The notes beneath the pieces were generated by a model. The model had not been told where the DNA came from. It did not search any database and saw only the letters and a list, made by a program, of their open reading frames with translations. Shown piece after piece: positions 13,501 to 24,904 of a stretch of 64,000 nucleotides of DNA; position 1 is the stretch's first letter, and every line of letters starts with the position of its first letter. A program made the translations under genes and the position numbers. The stretch is from assembly GCA_973895155.1 (NCBI GenBank), contig OZ316897.1, positions 3,038,001 through 3,102,000 of the forward strand. Direction: 5' to 3'. The DNA is from Marsupella aquatica (taxonomy: Eukaryota; Marchantiophyta).

Positions 13501-14266
13501 ACATATTTTTTGGAATTGAATTACCATCTGGTAACACATTTTGGCGTAGGAAGGTCAACAACTCTGTCACAAATATATTGGGAACATTGTGATTGCCACA
13601 GATGTTCAACAACAACACGACAAAACCCAGCTTGGAGCAGTTCGACCCCTCGTAGATAGGAATGCAAGCTTCTTTGATGTGTTTGGGGCCCCCAAACACC
13701 CACTCCCTCTCTGCTGCACCTTCCCCAATGTCAAAGTCAGGTTCAGCTTGGCCGTCGCCAATATGTGGCTGCGGTTCATTGTCGTCTTCTGATTCCACTG
13801 TGTCGTAAAAAGCATCAAGGTCTTCAAAAATCTCTTGAACCATTCTTGGGACATCCATCCCACCGTCCTCAGTGACTGCCTCTGCATCTCCATCTTGGTC
13901 ATCCACGTTCTCATGTTGGACCCCAGGACCATCCTCTGCATAGTCTATGTCCTGCTCTACGTAGTCTCTACGCCTAGCTGTATTAGAATCCACAAAGTCA
14001 GCTCTCCACTCTTCATCAGAGGAGTCTTCTTCTGCTGGTACATTCCAAACCCTCCACCGAGGGTGCCTTTCATGCCACAGCAGGTGAAGGTGCACAGTGT
14101 TCAAACTCAACGACTTGAATCCTTGGCACTGTGTGCATGGGCATCTCATCCTCCTACTCCTACCTTGGGCGGCCCGGGCTTGTTCACGCATCCACAATTT
14201 AGAATCATGATGCCTAATCCTAAATGGGTTGTGAAGAGGCAACCTTGGAGCCATCACTATACACAC
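10555..14266 (-). pseudogene. TNP2 transposase of CACTA-1 (Transposase_21/DUF4218/DUF4216)
   Basis: Three exons can be drawn. Exon 1, 14266-12464, has a Transpos_assoc zinc domain (CPCTQCQGF) and the Transposase_21 core (FRFGLSLDGVNPFG, LLNYNLPPWM, IADYPGHG). Exon 2, 12328-11428, has the NVDVMHIEKN block and DUF4218 (KTHDYHVLMQHILP, TRWMYPMERYM). Exon 3, 11314-10555, has DUF4216. The donors are GTAATG and GTGAGT and the acceptors GTGCAG and TTGCAG. The first junction gives EYWR/EFEPSKHNVDVMH, the usual TNP2 continuity. In exon 2, near 11580-11545, the frame must shift by one base to continue into DGVSGEVVEGVG, so this copy is probably just inactivated. The enzyme cuts the CACTA ends. The start could also be the ATG at 14254. 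Confidence 0.88.
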
Positions 14267-14580
14267 GCACTCAGCACCCTGTCATTTTATTATGCAAGTG
14301 AAAAATACACTTCCTGTTAAGGATTTCACCCCCGACTGTACTTGCCAAAATACGTAATGTTCCAAAAAAACAAAAAAACAAAAAATATAGGTGCCTGAGT
14401 CATGTACCTATTCTCAAGTGAATGAGACAAAATTCCTAAATGTTTGAGGGTGTCAACTCCTCCGCTGTCCTCACATGTACTGCCTCTGCACGTACATCCA
14501 TGACCATATCAGAGTCCAATCATGTATAGTCATAGACACAGGTGCCAGGTGCGAGACCGGTGTGAGATGTCCTCCTCTTA

Positions 14581-15117
14581 CTACCACATCAAATACGGAT
14601 ACCAATCCTGTTGTCGATGCCACTCAGCCCTGAGGTACTCAGGCATGTACATTAAGTCATCAAGGTCTAAACCCTGCTCATGCCATGGTGGTCTTCGATC
14701 CGTGCCTACAAGCAGTGGCAGCAGTGCCCTCCATGGTGCACATGTTGCTACCAAGTCCCTCCACTGGGTACTAATTAGTCTATATTTGCAGATATCTTGT
14801 GCGCCAGACACCACAAGAACCCTCGGCCAGACATGTGTAAGAACTATATCATCTGCCAAATCAGGCAACAAGGAACCACCTACAGCATCGTGCTTGTCTA
14901 ACTCATCTGCTGAAAAGTAAATGTCCTCTTCCGACTGTGCATCCTCATTCACCACAGCATTCACAACACATCCAAGGTATGTAGGCATTATCTCGGATGG
15001 AGCTACACTCTGTCTGGTTACCAATCCACACAAGTAAGCCCAAGCAGTAGCCATGCACGATGCAACCCGTAGGAGGACCCTACATAGGGCTTGACGGTCT
15101 GGAAGAGGCAGCATACC
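14581..15117 (-). CDS. F-box-like protein carried by CACTA-1
   Basis: An open frame of about 178 codons from the ATG at 15117 to the stop at 14581; the frame is open up to 15150. Residues around 90-140 (LLPDLADDIVLTHVWPRVL, RLISTQWRDLVA) fit an F-box: Leu-Pro start, central hydrophobics, then the S-x-x-W-R pattern. No C-terminal LRR or Kelch repeats are visible. F-box proteins link targets to SCF ubiquitin ligases. The gene lies head to tail between TNP2 and the BRCT gene on the same strand, so it is cargo of the element. The F-box call is by eye and moderate; the gene could instead be an element-specific hypothetical protein. Confidence 0.45.
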   Translation of the reverse strand, partial: GMLPLPDRQALCRVLLRVASCMATAWAYLCGLVTRQSVAPSEIMPTYLGCVVNAVVNEDAQSEEDIYFSADELDKHDAVGGSLLPDLADDIVLTHVWPRVLVVSGAQDICKYRLISTQWRDLVATCAPWRALLPLLVGTDRRPPWHEQGLDLDDLMYMPEYLRAEWHRQQDWYPYLMW

Positions 15118-15290
15118 CACCAAAGTCTTCAACCAAACAGAGCCCAGCAAGTAGATTCACAGTCACACCCCACGCAGCAGGAAACAACAATCACTTCAAC
15201 TGTGACCAACCATGACAAGATGAGTTAGTTCAAGGATCACATTTATTACAAAATTGTGATTTATACAAAAATATGAGGGACTCCTACTCC

Positions 15291-16139
15291 TCACTCTCTC
15301 CCACCTTTGCTAAGCATACATCTCCGCTGAATCTTGGAGGGCCAGGCCTCAAAAATATCAAAGTCCCAAGCATTCTGTCGCTTCCCTCTAGCTGCTGATT
15401 CCAGAAGCCAATCAGGGGAAAGCACCCAAAGATTGTTGTTCATGACAAAATCACGCACTGTTGTCTTAAAGAATTTTCTGCATATTTTCATGTATGACAG
15501 ACCTACAACATGAGTGGAGGTTTCTGTTAGACTCTCCTCCACTGTCCCACCTAGCTCAACAACTATAGACTTGTACAGTCTGCACTTAGTCTCCCCAATT
15601 CCTTCTTCTGCAAATACCACACTGAACCCCTTCATAATGGTATTTCTCTCCTTGCCATGCTCATTCAATATAGCATCTGCACGCATAGGATGGTGTCCTA
15701 TGTTGACAACAGGTCCATATTGGACAGAAGCAAAGTTGGGTTTCTCTGCCGCTGCTTCATAGGCTTCCTTTTCAGCCAAAGCCTCTGCAGTGGCCTCCTC
15801 ACTCTCCCACAACTCATATTGCTCAGTACTCTGTACACACCTATGTTTAACAGAATCGGTCAGCCAAGAGACTTCAACTACTTTTAGACCTTGGTTGGTA
15901 ATGGCAGAATCAATGAAGGACCATGATCACTTGTTCATCACATCCAGCCATGTCCCCGCAACAACATGTGTAGTCTGTGGAGTGATGTCCTTGACTTCAG
16001 TCCCATGGAACTCTGAGAATCGTTTTTGTACGATTGGCCAACTCACTTGGGTGAACCCATAGTGGCCAGGAATCAAAATGGCTTTGATTCCAGCCAACAG
16101 AGGCGGGTGGTCAACCTTTGTACGTTTCCTAGAGGCCAT
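15291..16139 (-). pseudogene. Tandem BRCT-domain protein carried by CACTA-1 (one nonsense codon)
   Basis: Read from the ATG at 16139 as one exon of about 282 codons. BRCT 1 starts LLAGIKAILIPGHYG, continues through TTHVVAGTW and ends LKVVEVSWLTDSV. BRCT 2 starts MKGFSVVF, continues through ELGGTV and THVVGL and ends VLSPDWLLESA. Both show the BRCT hallmarks (GG or HG turn, THVV, the W in the last helix). A TGA at 15927-15929 interrupts BRCT 1 while the frame stays open on both sides, so a single substitution killed it. BRCT pairs bind phosphopeptides in DNA repair. Such a gene inside a transposon is unusual and is probably captured host sequence. Confidence 0.75.
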
Positions 16140-16737
16140 GTACACACGGGCCACCTAATCACTGCAGACCAGAAGATAATGCGTTCACCTGATAATCGGA
16201 GGGCCCTTAAAATGTTGCGTTTATAACTTGGTCCAGTCCAGTCGTCTGGTGAGTCTCTGCTCCGATTCCAAACGGGAGAAATATTGGGACAAACGTACTA
16301 GACACCTGCAAGCATGCACCTCATACTTTGAATATGTGCCTTCACAATATTGAAGGTGACAAGTGCAATTGTTTTGTGATGCCACATACAGATGTTGTAA
16401 ATGGGCAGACATTCAATGAGAATACAAAATGTTGGTACACTTTAAGGGAATTCTCGCAAATTAAATAGCCTTGTAACTTATATGCTCATAATGAGAAGTC
16501 CTGATTTAATTTAAGCAGTGTCATGTAAGTCGTGATCAAAATGATTGCAGAGTTAAAAAAGTTCCTAGAAGGCTTAAGGGGAGTTTTTGAAGGCATGTAC
16601 CCAGGAACAAGTAATGAACTTAGGGTACTTGTTGCCTAAGCATCCTCTCCTACAGAGGTCCTTCTTCTCAAAATTAGAATGTCTGCAATCTCCAAGGTAT
16701 CCACATCAGGTGCACTATGCATGTACATTATTCAGGT

Positions 16738-18525
16738 TCAAAGCCAAGAAATGTGATCTCTCATGGGAGTGTGCAAAGTAGGATCTATGGCATGGCGATG
16801 ACAATAGAAGATCCATCGATCAACACCATGTGCAGAGTGATCATAGATGTGTCTGTCACAAGCATAGCCTTCTGCTTGACGCTCCTTCAAACAATGAAAG
16901 TGCCACATGGTGGGACACCTAACACAGTGGACTATGTCCACCCAGAAATCTTCATCGTGCTTACCACATGCCTTGCACTTATGAAGTGGGCAAGCTGTGG
17001 CAAGATTGGGCAAACATGAAAAACAAAAGAACCTCACACAATATCTGTCAGGGCATTTCCTAACAAGTGGTGGAGCATCAACAGAGCCCTCATAAGACCC
17101 CAACTTCCCACACTGTGCACACTTAGCCTGCTTCTCCAAACAATCAGTGCACATCCAGCCTCCCTGGTGTGCTGACGGGAGGCCCACCCCTGGACAGTTG
17201 TTTTCTGCAGCAAGGTCAGACTCCGGGTTGAGGTGGAAATGCCTCATGCAAGGGCCCTCACATATGGCTAAGCCACCACCATCGTCACAAATGGCACAAC
17301 AATGAGCTGCCTTATGGAAAATCTGACTTGCGGAGAAGTTACTACCATCTGGCCCAACTACACCTGTGTTGCTCACCTCTGTCCCCCGCTCGGATTTTAG
17401 GGCGTGCCATGCCTACGCATGAGACAGATAGTACAATTTAGCAGAGTGCATAGACAATACAATTTAGTGCAGTGTACAAAAAGTATAGTGTAGCATATAG
17501 ACTAGAGTGGCAATTGCTACTGCAATGAAATGTTCACACACATGTGCAGAGTAGACATACTTTTTGGTTTGTTGAGCCCACACTAAAAACTGATCCCCTC
17601 GTACAATAGCTCCACCTACACCTCAATTTTGTGGCTATGATTCACCAAAGGAGATCTGCAACAAGATTTAATGCATTTGAATCACATATAACAGTCGTGA
17701 CATGTAAAACAGGCATTTTTTGAATAGGATTGGTATCAAGCACTTTGATCAGGGTTGTAATTTATACATCCTAAATAGGCTATGATAGTGAATGAGACAA
17801 ATAAGTTAGGCAGAAATCACTTTTTCCAGGTTATCACATGGCCCATTAATTCCAGTCTTTGAAAGGAGACTTTTAAGTGAGCTTGCTAGCCTCTTAAATT
17901 AGGATATTGTACTTAGTGCAGCCATAATAGGATAAGTTATGTACTATTGACCCTAAACCCTGGACCCAAAATTGGTCATAATTCAAAATCTTAAGTAAAT
18001 ATCCTCTCTGTTCAAGTCAAAGTGTTAAGTTATAGGTCAATGGTCTCTGGTTTGTGCATGCGGTGTGACAAGTGGTCCTCTAGAGCGTGTGATCCAAACA
18101 TGTGTAGACACCAAAGTGACCGGTGGTGGTGGGAGGGCAGGACAAGTGACATCGCCAGGCACACTGCAGGATGGCGAGTGGTTCCAGATGATACATTGTG
18201 CTCTGTGAAAAAACCGACATCCAAGAGAACGGTCATCCAACTCTAGGCCAGAAGCCCTACAGGCAGGACAGTCATATTGGCAACTGTGCACACACCCTTG
18301 GGCCCTAATTTGTGGCGGGTCATGTACGAGAGACAGAAATACCAAGGATGTTGGGAAGGGTGGAGAAGCAGGTACAGGCCGGCTATAGTTGTTCCTGGCA
18401 ACAACTGGGTACTCAAAGTACCATGTAGACTGGGCTGGAAGGATCCCAAGTCTGACATACTCAAGGCGCAACATCTCTGCCTTGCGTGCAAGCCGCACAT
18501 GTTCAGCGTTGCGGGTCCTCACCAT
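16738..18525 (-). CDS. EDM2-like PHD-cluster protein carried by CACTA-1
   Basis: The first exon begins at the ATG at 18525 (MVRTR...) and has GILP, YPVVARNNY, SPPFPTS and a Cys cluster (CVHSCQYDCPACR), matching the left copy at 164 block by block. The last exon (about 17412-16738, after an acceptor GCGTAG) encodes CAICDDGGGL, CEGPCMRHFH, CTDCLEKQAKCAQCGKLG, CPDRYC, CPLHKCKACG and CVRCPTMWHFHC, then ends IFYCHRHAID...TPMRDHI. That ending resembles the region after the PHD cluster in EDM2. EDM2 PHD fingers read histone marks on silenced repeats. The middle exons (17413-18240) are not resolved and may be damaged, so whether the copy is intact is open. It lies furthest 5' of the CACTA-1 genes. 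Confidence 0.65.
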
Positions 18526-21500
18526 AAGTGTTGCTTTTGTGGAGATGTCGTGTGTTCACGTCCTCTGATAAGCACCTTCGATCAGCAAGGTGAGCAGGAG
18601 CTGTACTTGCCTCACCAACAGCAACCAACTTAAATTATCAGTTCCCACTCATTGTGTCATTCCATTGGTTCCAGCTAGGGGTCACAGTGTAAACATAGCA
18701 TGAAACACTCCTAATCAACTTGCTTACAAACTACAATATCCAGAAAGAGTGAAAGTCTCACCCTCCAGTGAGCAGCAGAGAGGTAGTTCACTAGATGTGT
18801 TGATGTGCAGTTAAACCTCCACTATTGCTTACTTCTGGTGTATGCTGCTCAGAAGAAGACATATTAGTAGCAGCAAATTGCAAATAATGGCCATAAGCAA
18901 ACCGTGAGAGTTTGCAGAATGCTACGACAAATCCATCACAGCAGTGCTCCACGACAAATCCATCACAGCAGTGCTCCACAGGAATGAAACCAAGCAAAAT
19001 TTGGTGACCTCGGCCAATGACAAGGCCAATGTAGTGAACAATCCTTGACCGATCAGCTTATGATTGGAATTACAATTAGTCAGCTCTTCTTCTTTGTTTT
19101 CTAACTCTGGGGGAAATGAGCATGACCAGGGAATTCTCTGAGAAAGAGAAGTGCACAGGGAAAATGAAATTGGCTCATTCAGCTGCGCAAGACCCGCCAT
19201 TGTAGCATACTTGGACAGTTGTTCCGCAATACATAAAATACCCTGACTTACATGCAATCGATACAATCTGCTTCTGTTGGCTGTCCTATAGCTCATGGCA
19301 GTGCCGTTGGGATAGGGTAAGTGAATATTGCCATAGCTGAAGCACATTGAGCTTGCAGCAAGAAGTGAAGGAGCATGGCCAAAAGCAGAAAAGACAGACA
19401 GGTTTTACAAGAAGAAACTAACAACCGCCAATCTGCTCAAATCCGCTGCATAGATCAAACCCTCCAAACTACACAACCCTCCTTTGAAAACAATCCAATG
19501 TGCTTTGGCTGGTGGATGACAAGGACTGGGAGAAGAGGAAACGTCTACACAATCAATCCAAATGACGGGACACAGAGACCAGGCACAGAGAGGATTTGTG
19601 CTTAGACAAAAACCACAAATTGTAGCATGGGCGCCATAGCATTGGGCGGCAATGGGAAGAATTACATCAAATGAGTGGACAGAGAATGAACAGTCCGGTT
19701 ATAGGCAAACAACGACTGATGCCCTGATGCAATGAAACACGCATTGACATAGCGGAGGGACATAAAAACTACATAAGCCAACTTACTGACCTTTTAAGGC
19801 CCACAATTTCAAGGGGAGGGACAAAGACAGCAGTAATAGACGCAGAGACAAAGTTGTACTCTATCAATTGAGTAGGCAAGTGGGTGGGTGAAGATCAACA
19901 ACCAATGTAGCAGCGCAACCAGAGTAGCAACAAAGAAGCAGGTTGCCCTCAGTCTCCTATTTTTCAAGCAGCTCGTGCTCGCGGTCAATCTCCTATACTG
20001 CAAGCAGCTCACGCTCGTCCCTCTTGTTCTGCAAGCAGGTCATTCTTGTCGGCGATGGTGCAAGCTGTCCTCCTAAACTCTGACACTCAAAATGAAAAGA
20101 CCAAGCACCTCCAATCTGTTTGATCCCTTTCGCAAGCAGCCGAGCGGCAAACGATAATGTAGGGATCAAGAACCAAGTGCCAGGCGGACATTGCACAAAA
20201 TGAGGACCGGGGGCAAAGACAAAATCTACCGAAATCTACCGAAATCTACTTCTTGGGGTCCAGCCCACGGATGGACATCATGCAAGGTGGTCAAAAATGG
20301 TAAGTGCAATTGTTGGAGAGCTGTACTCGCGATTACTAACGGTGCATCCACAAAACGCGTCATCAAGTTGTCAGTGCGGCCACAACAATTTTGACAGTCT
20401 CAGGATCACAGGTCCACAAACAAGTTGCAAATGAAGACACACAACGTCCAGGAGGGAAAGTCCGCAACACTAACCCTTTGTAAAGCCCCTGAGCTTACCT
20501 TCTAGCTGCCGACGCAAAGAGAAAACCTACTCGGACACTGAAGCAACCCTAAACTCAAAGTCTCACCTTAGCGCAACAACTCCTGGATTGGATTCAGCTA
20601 GCTCAGGCTCAATGAAGCATGTCGCCTCGGGCTCTCCGGATCCTCCCAAGGCAGCAAACAAGTTAGGGTCCACGGTCCTTGTACCTTCACCGCACCGTTG
20701 TGTCCTTCCCAATGCCTCCTCTGTAGTTGCGTCTTGTCTGCAACTCTACAGCTCCCCGTGTTGCTCTGCCGCACTTAGTTATATTCCAACGCCCGATCGT
20801 GACCAAAAAGAGTTTTCTCCTGCTGGACAGCACTAGGCATTTGTTCAATCTCTTGATCACGCGTAAGCAGCTACAGGTATGAATCACTCAGTTGGCAGCT
20901 CAATACGCTTACAGCAAGAGGGCGCAATAGGTAGAAGCTCGCGCTACCTAGACCAGCACAAGGACAAAGCATTAACATTGAAACTGTACCATGGAGCTGG
21001 AGAAAACCACAGAGTAATTGAAGCCTAACAATACCCTTCTTAGCTCCCAACTCCAAACTCTCGGCTCCCAGTTTGCAAGAACAAGCACTATGAAAATATG
21101 GATTCCCACACTGACTGTGTCCGCAGAACAGATGCAACCTGCATGCAGTTTCACCAGCTCAACGGCAGCTTGACAACTGAAGGACCTCCCAATGAGCCTC
21201 ACGGCCTCCCGATGCTCGTTATGGGTGCAGCAAAAGGGTCTATACCACAACTGTGACCGAGATTGTCACCCAAAACCTTGAAGAAACCCCAACCTCCGAC
21301 TCCTCAAACTCCGACAAGCTCCTCACGAACGTTGCAGCAGCCACAACCTTCTTCGCCCTACCAGCCAAAAACTAATTGTCCCTAAAGGAGATCGAGCAGG
21401 AATGCAGGTCTATGAGTAGACTGCAAGCGCAAGGTTAGATCACCGCAACTGCCTGAACACTGCTCCTCGAGAGCATAAACAAGCACATAACGCGCGGGAA

Positions 21501-22794
21501 GTTCACTCCGCAATGGTCGCAAAAAGTGGGCAACACTGAAAGGAAAACCCTACGTAAAACCCCGAACACTCCACCCCTCACGTTCTAAGTTCAATGACAA
21601 TGGCGAAAACTCCAAAGAGACTCCCAAAGTGAAGTTTAGTGCCTGAAACCGAATTAGGGGAAGCCACTCAGCCTTACCGTTTGAGTGAGCCGTTGAGTGT
21701 CACCGAAAGTGGGACAAAGCTACAAAGTGTTACTGCATGGCCAACTTAGGCAATGAATGGTCATATTTGCACATACATGGTCGGTAGTGACATTTTATTG
21801 CACGCCGTAATCAGGATTAAGGTTGCCCAACATTATGTCCGGTCCTAAAATGCAATATTCCCGGTGCAAGAATGTGACCTAGCTCTAATGTATGAAAAAG
21901 GACCGGTACAAATCTACCTTTGTGCATCTTGACCTTTTATAGATGGATTTAGTAATGGCCAAGAATATCTTGACCATCCCTCCATGGTCCAACCTCCATG
22001 AACCCCACTTCATTAAACCCATGCAAAACCTTTTTGGTCACAAATAAGGACATTTAATGAGTTATGCCCCTTGCTATCACCCTCTTTATAGATTTATTTT
22101 TTTGTTTGAAATTTTACATTTATTCCGCGTGAACCCCACGGATGGGGGAACCAGCAAGCCAAATGGCATCATAAAACCTCAACACCCAAAGGAGGCAATA
22201 ACAAAGAGTTACTCAACCAGGGTCATCAGATCAGGCAAAGATTGCAAAGCCGTTCTTCTAGTGGTCCATGCAACAAGTAACAACTAGGGAATTATAAGCA
22301 CTAGAAGGCGCAGTAGGTCAGCATAGTGTAAGTGTAAAGTGTCAAAGCATTGTCTAGTACTAAATTAATCCACCTGATTAGTAAGAAGGGGGTGTATACT
22401 GTAATGGGAAAAAGAAAAAAAAACCAAGGCATGAGCAAGGGCCACCAAGAGTGGTGCAGCTATAAGCTATAGGGATTGAACACAATGCGGGGGGGCAGTG
22501 GCACTATGTATGAGGAAATCACGGGAGTATCGGTGTCAAATGAGTCGACAAAACTCCTAGATAGCCACACAGTATAAATCAATCTCACAGAAGGCTGCCA
22601 TCAATGGAGGAAACAATTTGACACGACCCACATCTGAGAGTGTGAATTCGCTCGATCTCCAGCAGTTCTTTGGCACTCGATAGACGTCGGTGCTTTCGGC
22701 TCAAAGATGAAGGAGAATTACCCCTCCTCAACATAGAGTGAACATTACCCATGATGTGCTAGACTATTCACCCTTCACAAAGTAGCAAGGTTAC
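18526..22794. other. CACTA-1 right arm without recognised gene
   Basis: About 4.3 kb with only short unsupported frames. A 27-bp direct repeat (ACAAATCCATCACAGCAGTG core, two copies) lies at 18925-18980. The stretch near 20.4-21.7 kb is GC-richer and could hold captured fragments or an untranslated leader, but I recognise nothing. Confidence 0.5.
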
Positions 22795-22952
22795 TTCTCA
22801 TAGTCTTTTAGTGAACCATAAAACTCTCATAGTCTTTTCTAGTCTTCAACAAAACCGGTGCAATGGGTGCGAGTCGTTTTAAGTATGGAAAAAGGACTTA
22901 GTGGGCATAGTCCTATAAGGTATGGTCTAAATTGCCCCGGTTTCTACTAGTG

Positions 22953-23135
22953 GTAACAACAAAACTTTGTTCACTTATTATGCAACAGATGGACAATGGA
23001 TTGATATTGAGATGGTAATTTCAAATGTGAACTTAACAATGAAGTCTGGGATATATAGTTGACAGAGTGTATGTACTAGATGCAAGTGACTTGCAAGCTT
23101 TGACTGCATACATTCAAAGTGTGAGTAAATTGTGA
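22953..23135 (+). pseudogene. TE-A transposase, C-terminal remainder
   Basis: This is the continuation of the gene interrupted at 6378. Directly after the GTA duplication the frame reads NNKTLFTYYATDGQWIDIEM. After a further one-base shift near 23050 it reads YIVDRVYVLDASDLQALTAY and stops at 23133-23135. The tryptophan/aspartate-rich tail completes the WLGRIEF domain begun at about 6220. Confidence 0.75.
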
Positions 23136-23708
23136 TATATAATTGACTATTGTTTATTAAAAGTAGTTTGTTGTGTGTGTATGTGATGCATGTGTAGGGT
23201 TAGTGGGAGGGAGTAGAGTAGGGGATGGCGGATTGGCAAATTGAGATTTATGCTTAATCAGGGGTTCAATTCCCCTCCGTCATGTGGACATCATCATGCA
23301 TGAGTCTGTGAAGGAAGGTAGAGATGTGGACATCATCATGCTGGAGTTTACAGTGAAACAAGGTAGAGTACCGATGCCTTGAATAGGCAACCTAAGATGT
23401 TCGGTTACCTATTCATAGTATCTGGCACCCACCATGCTTCACTATTCGAGAGTGAAAACTACAAGTTGTTGGATGACAATGAATGCATTACAAGATATTT
23501 AGCTTCATGATGCAAATTCATTGAATGTATTGGAAATGCGCATCAATTTGCACAATTGGCTCTACACTATTGAGGTACTTTACTTTCCTTAATAGGCATT
23601 TTTTAAATCATCATAAAACTTTCCATAAAGTTTTATAGGGGTAAACAATTCAAAAAATGCCCGCTTTTCAGAAAGTAAGGGAGTGGGGAAAAAACATTCA
23701 CTGAAAAG
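23136..23708. other. Spacer with short direct repeat
   Basis: There is no gene. Two copies of ATGTGGACATCATCATGC, each followed by similar sequence ending AAGGTAGAG, lie 43 bp apart at about 23283-23370. A member of a repeat shared with 53.4 and 55.7 kb begins at about 23605. Confidence 0.6.
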
Positions 23709-24149
23709 TTAGGGGGTCCAGACCCTAAAACGTCGCACGCGATGTAGAGCCCTACATACAGTGACCCCCTCGAGCTCACCAAATTCCCATGGACGGCGAA
23801 TCTGTTCCCCAACATTAATCATTCCAACACAAGGATCAGAAAATCTGTTATCGTCTTGATGAGAGAATGTTCCAGTGACATGATAGTGCCTCCCTTCCTT
23901 TGCGCCACTTGCATTAGAGTTTTGCGTTGAGCTGCCCTCCCCTCCTGGAAGTTTCCATAAGGATTTCGCAAATTGTGCAACACCCTCCAACGACTTGACA
24001 TTCTCCGCATAGGCCGTGAGGTCCATCACATCCCCCCTTTCCAAACAAAACGAGAAACATTCCCTTTCCAGAAGCAGGGCATTCTTTAAAACTTGCCCAC
24101 CAGTAAAGAAGTCCAACACAATTTCCTCCTTCTCGGAAAATCAAAGAAT
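23709..24149 (-). pseudogene. ParB/methyltransferase gene, C-terminal part (methyltransferase motif I)
   Basis: This is the 3' end of the gene whose 5' part lies at 42007-45419. It starts at the AAT duplication. Reading across the removed CACTA-2 gives ...RIIKAII-L-stop-FSEKEEIVLDFFTGG...; the stop is a TGA at 24141-24143. VLDFFTGG (24096-24119) corresponds to the S-adenosylmethionine-binding motif I (VLDPFxGSG) of beta-class DNA amino-methyltransferases, where motif I follows motif IV. The frame then runs to a stop at 23709. The methyltransferase family call is good; substrate and base specificity (N4-C or N6-A) cannot be told. Confidence 0.65.
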
Positions 24150-24720
24150 CACTACTACATATTGGCCCCTTTTGCGAAGCTTTTTTTTGACGCTGGGATG
24201 GTCTTGCGATGTCATCGACTTCAGATATTTTGTGATCAAACACGCATCACAATAAACCATGCTCACAGGTTCGCAACATGGTGTTGCGAAGCTAAATACC
24301 TCGCAATTTGTTTGAGATCGGATTGAATTCACAACTCTTTCAGATACTATTCGTCTCGCAAAGTATTTGTGGATCCCGGACCATCGCGACTGCATTTGGA
24401 TCTCTTTTGTTTCATAATTTAGCGATAATAATGTACTCAAATATATATTGTGAACCTATTAGCTTCGCACAATATTGTGAAGCATAAATAGTCGCAAGTT
24501 ACCGAATCCAGTTGATTCGCAAAGTTGAGAACACATTGGCATCACAATTACCGATGGTGTGTTATTCACAAAGTGTTCAGAAGTTGCTTCTTGACAAGCT
24601 TGAAAATGTTTTGCAAAGAGAGTTGTTTGAAAATTTTGTAGAATGGAAATGTTTGAGAGAGTTTCTTTACAAGATGGAGAATGCATGTGTTTAGGTTACA
24701 GCTAGGGTTTTCAAAAAGGT
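24150..24720. repeat. CACTA-2 left subterminal GCGAA repeats
   Basis: Many short words of the type TTCGCAA, TTGCGAA and GCGATG in both orientations follow the terminal repeat. The same words cluster at 30860-31090, 40330-40545 and 41500-42006. Such arrays are the usual binding sites of TNPA-type proteins. Confidence 0.8.
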
Positions 24721-24904
24721 GGCATGCATGAGGATAGCTTTGGAAACGGCTAAGGTTGCATATATAACAGTGAGATGAAATTTCAAAGTCCAATTAAGTG
24801 TTTGTAAAACAAAAGAAGAAAAGTAATATGTTAATATAAATAAAACCATGATAGTTAGTTTAGGGTCAAATTCTGGGCCCACAACAAGTTTTACTACTAG
24901 TGCA

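Larger units (their letters stand above)
6378..22952 (-). mobile_element. CACTA-1, complete En/Spm-type transposon (16,575 bp)
   Basis: The left end reads CACTAGTAGAAACCGGGG and the right end is its exact reverse complement over 18 bp; similarity continues through ATTTAGACC. The 3-bp target duplication GTA (6375-6377 and 22953-22955) is typical of CACTA elements. Subterminal repeats such as GTCGTTT/AAACGAC and TATAGGACT occur near both ends. All recognised genes are on the minus strand: EDM2-like, BRCT, F-box-like, TNP2, then TNPA-like. Removing the element plus one GTA restores an open frame in the surrounding TE-A gene (...SIG/NNKTLF...), which confirms the boundaries independently. Confidence 0.97.

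Noticed and set aside
15880-15930. Intron between the two BRCT parts
   Set aside because: No GT-AG pair gives a frame, while the direct reading through the TGA is open and gives a continuous BRCT.
23220-23285. tRNA-like stretch with GGGGTTCAATTCCCC arm
   Set aside because: The T-arm hairpin is good, but the 5' part does not pair with the 3' acceptor side and no proper anticodon arm forms. At most a tRNA-derived fragment.
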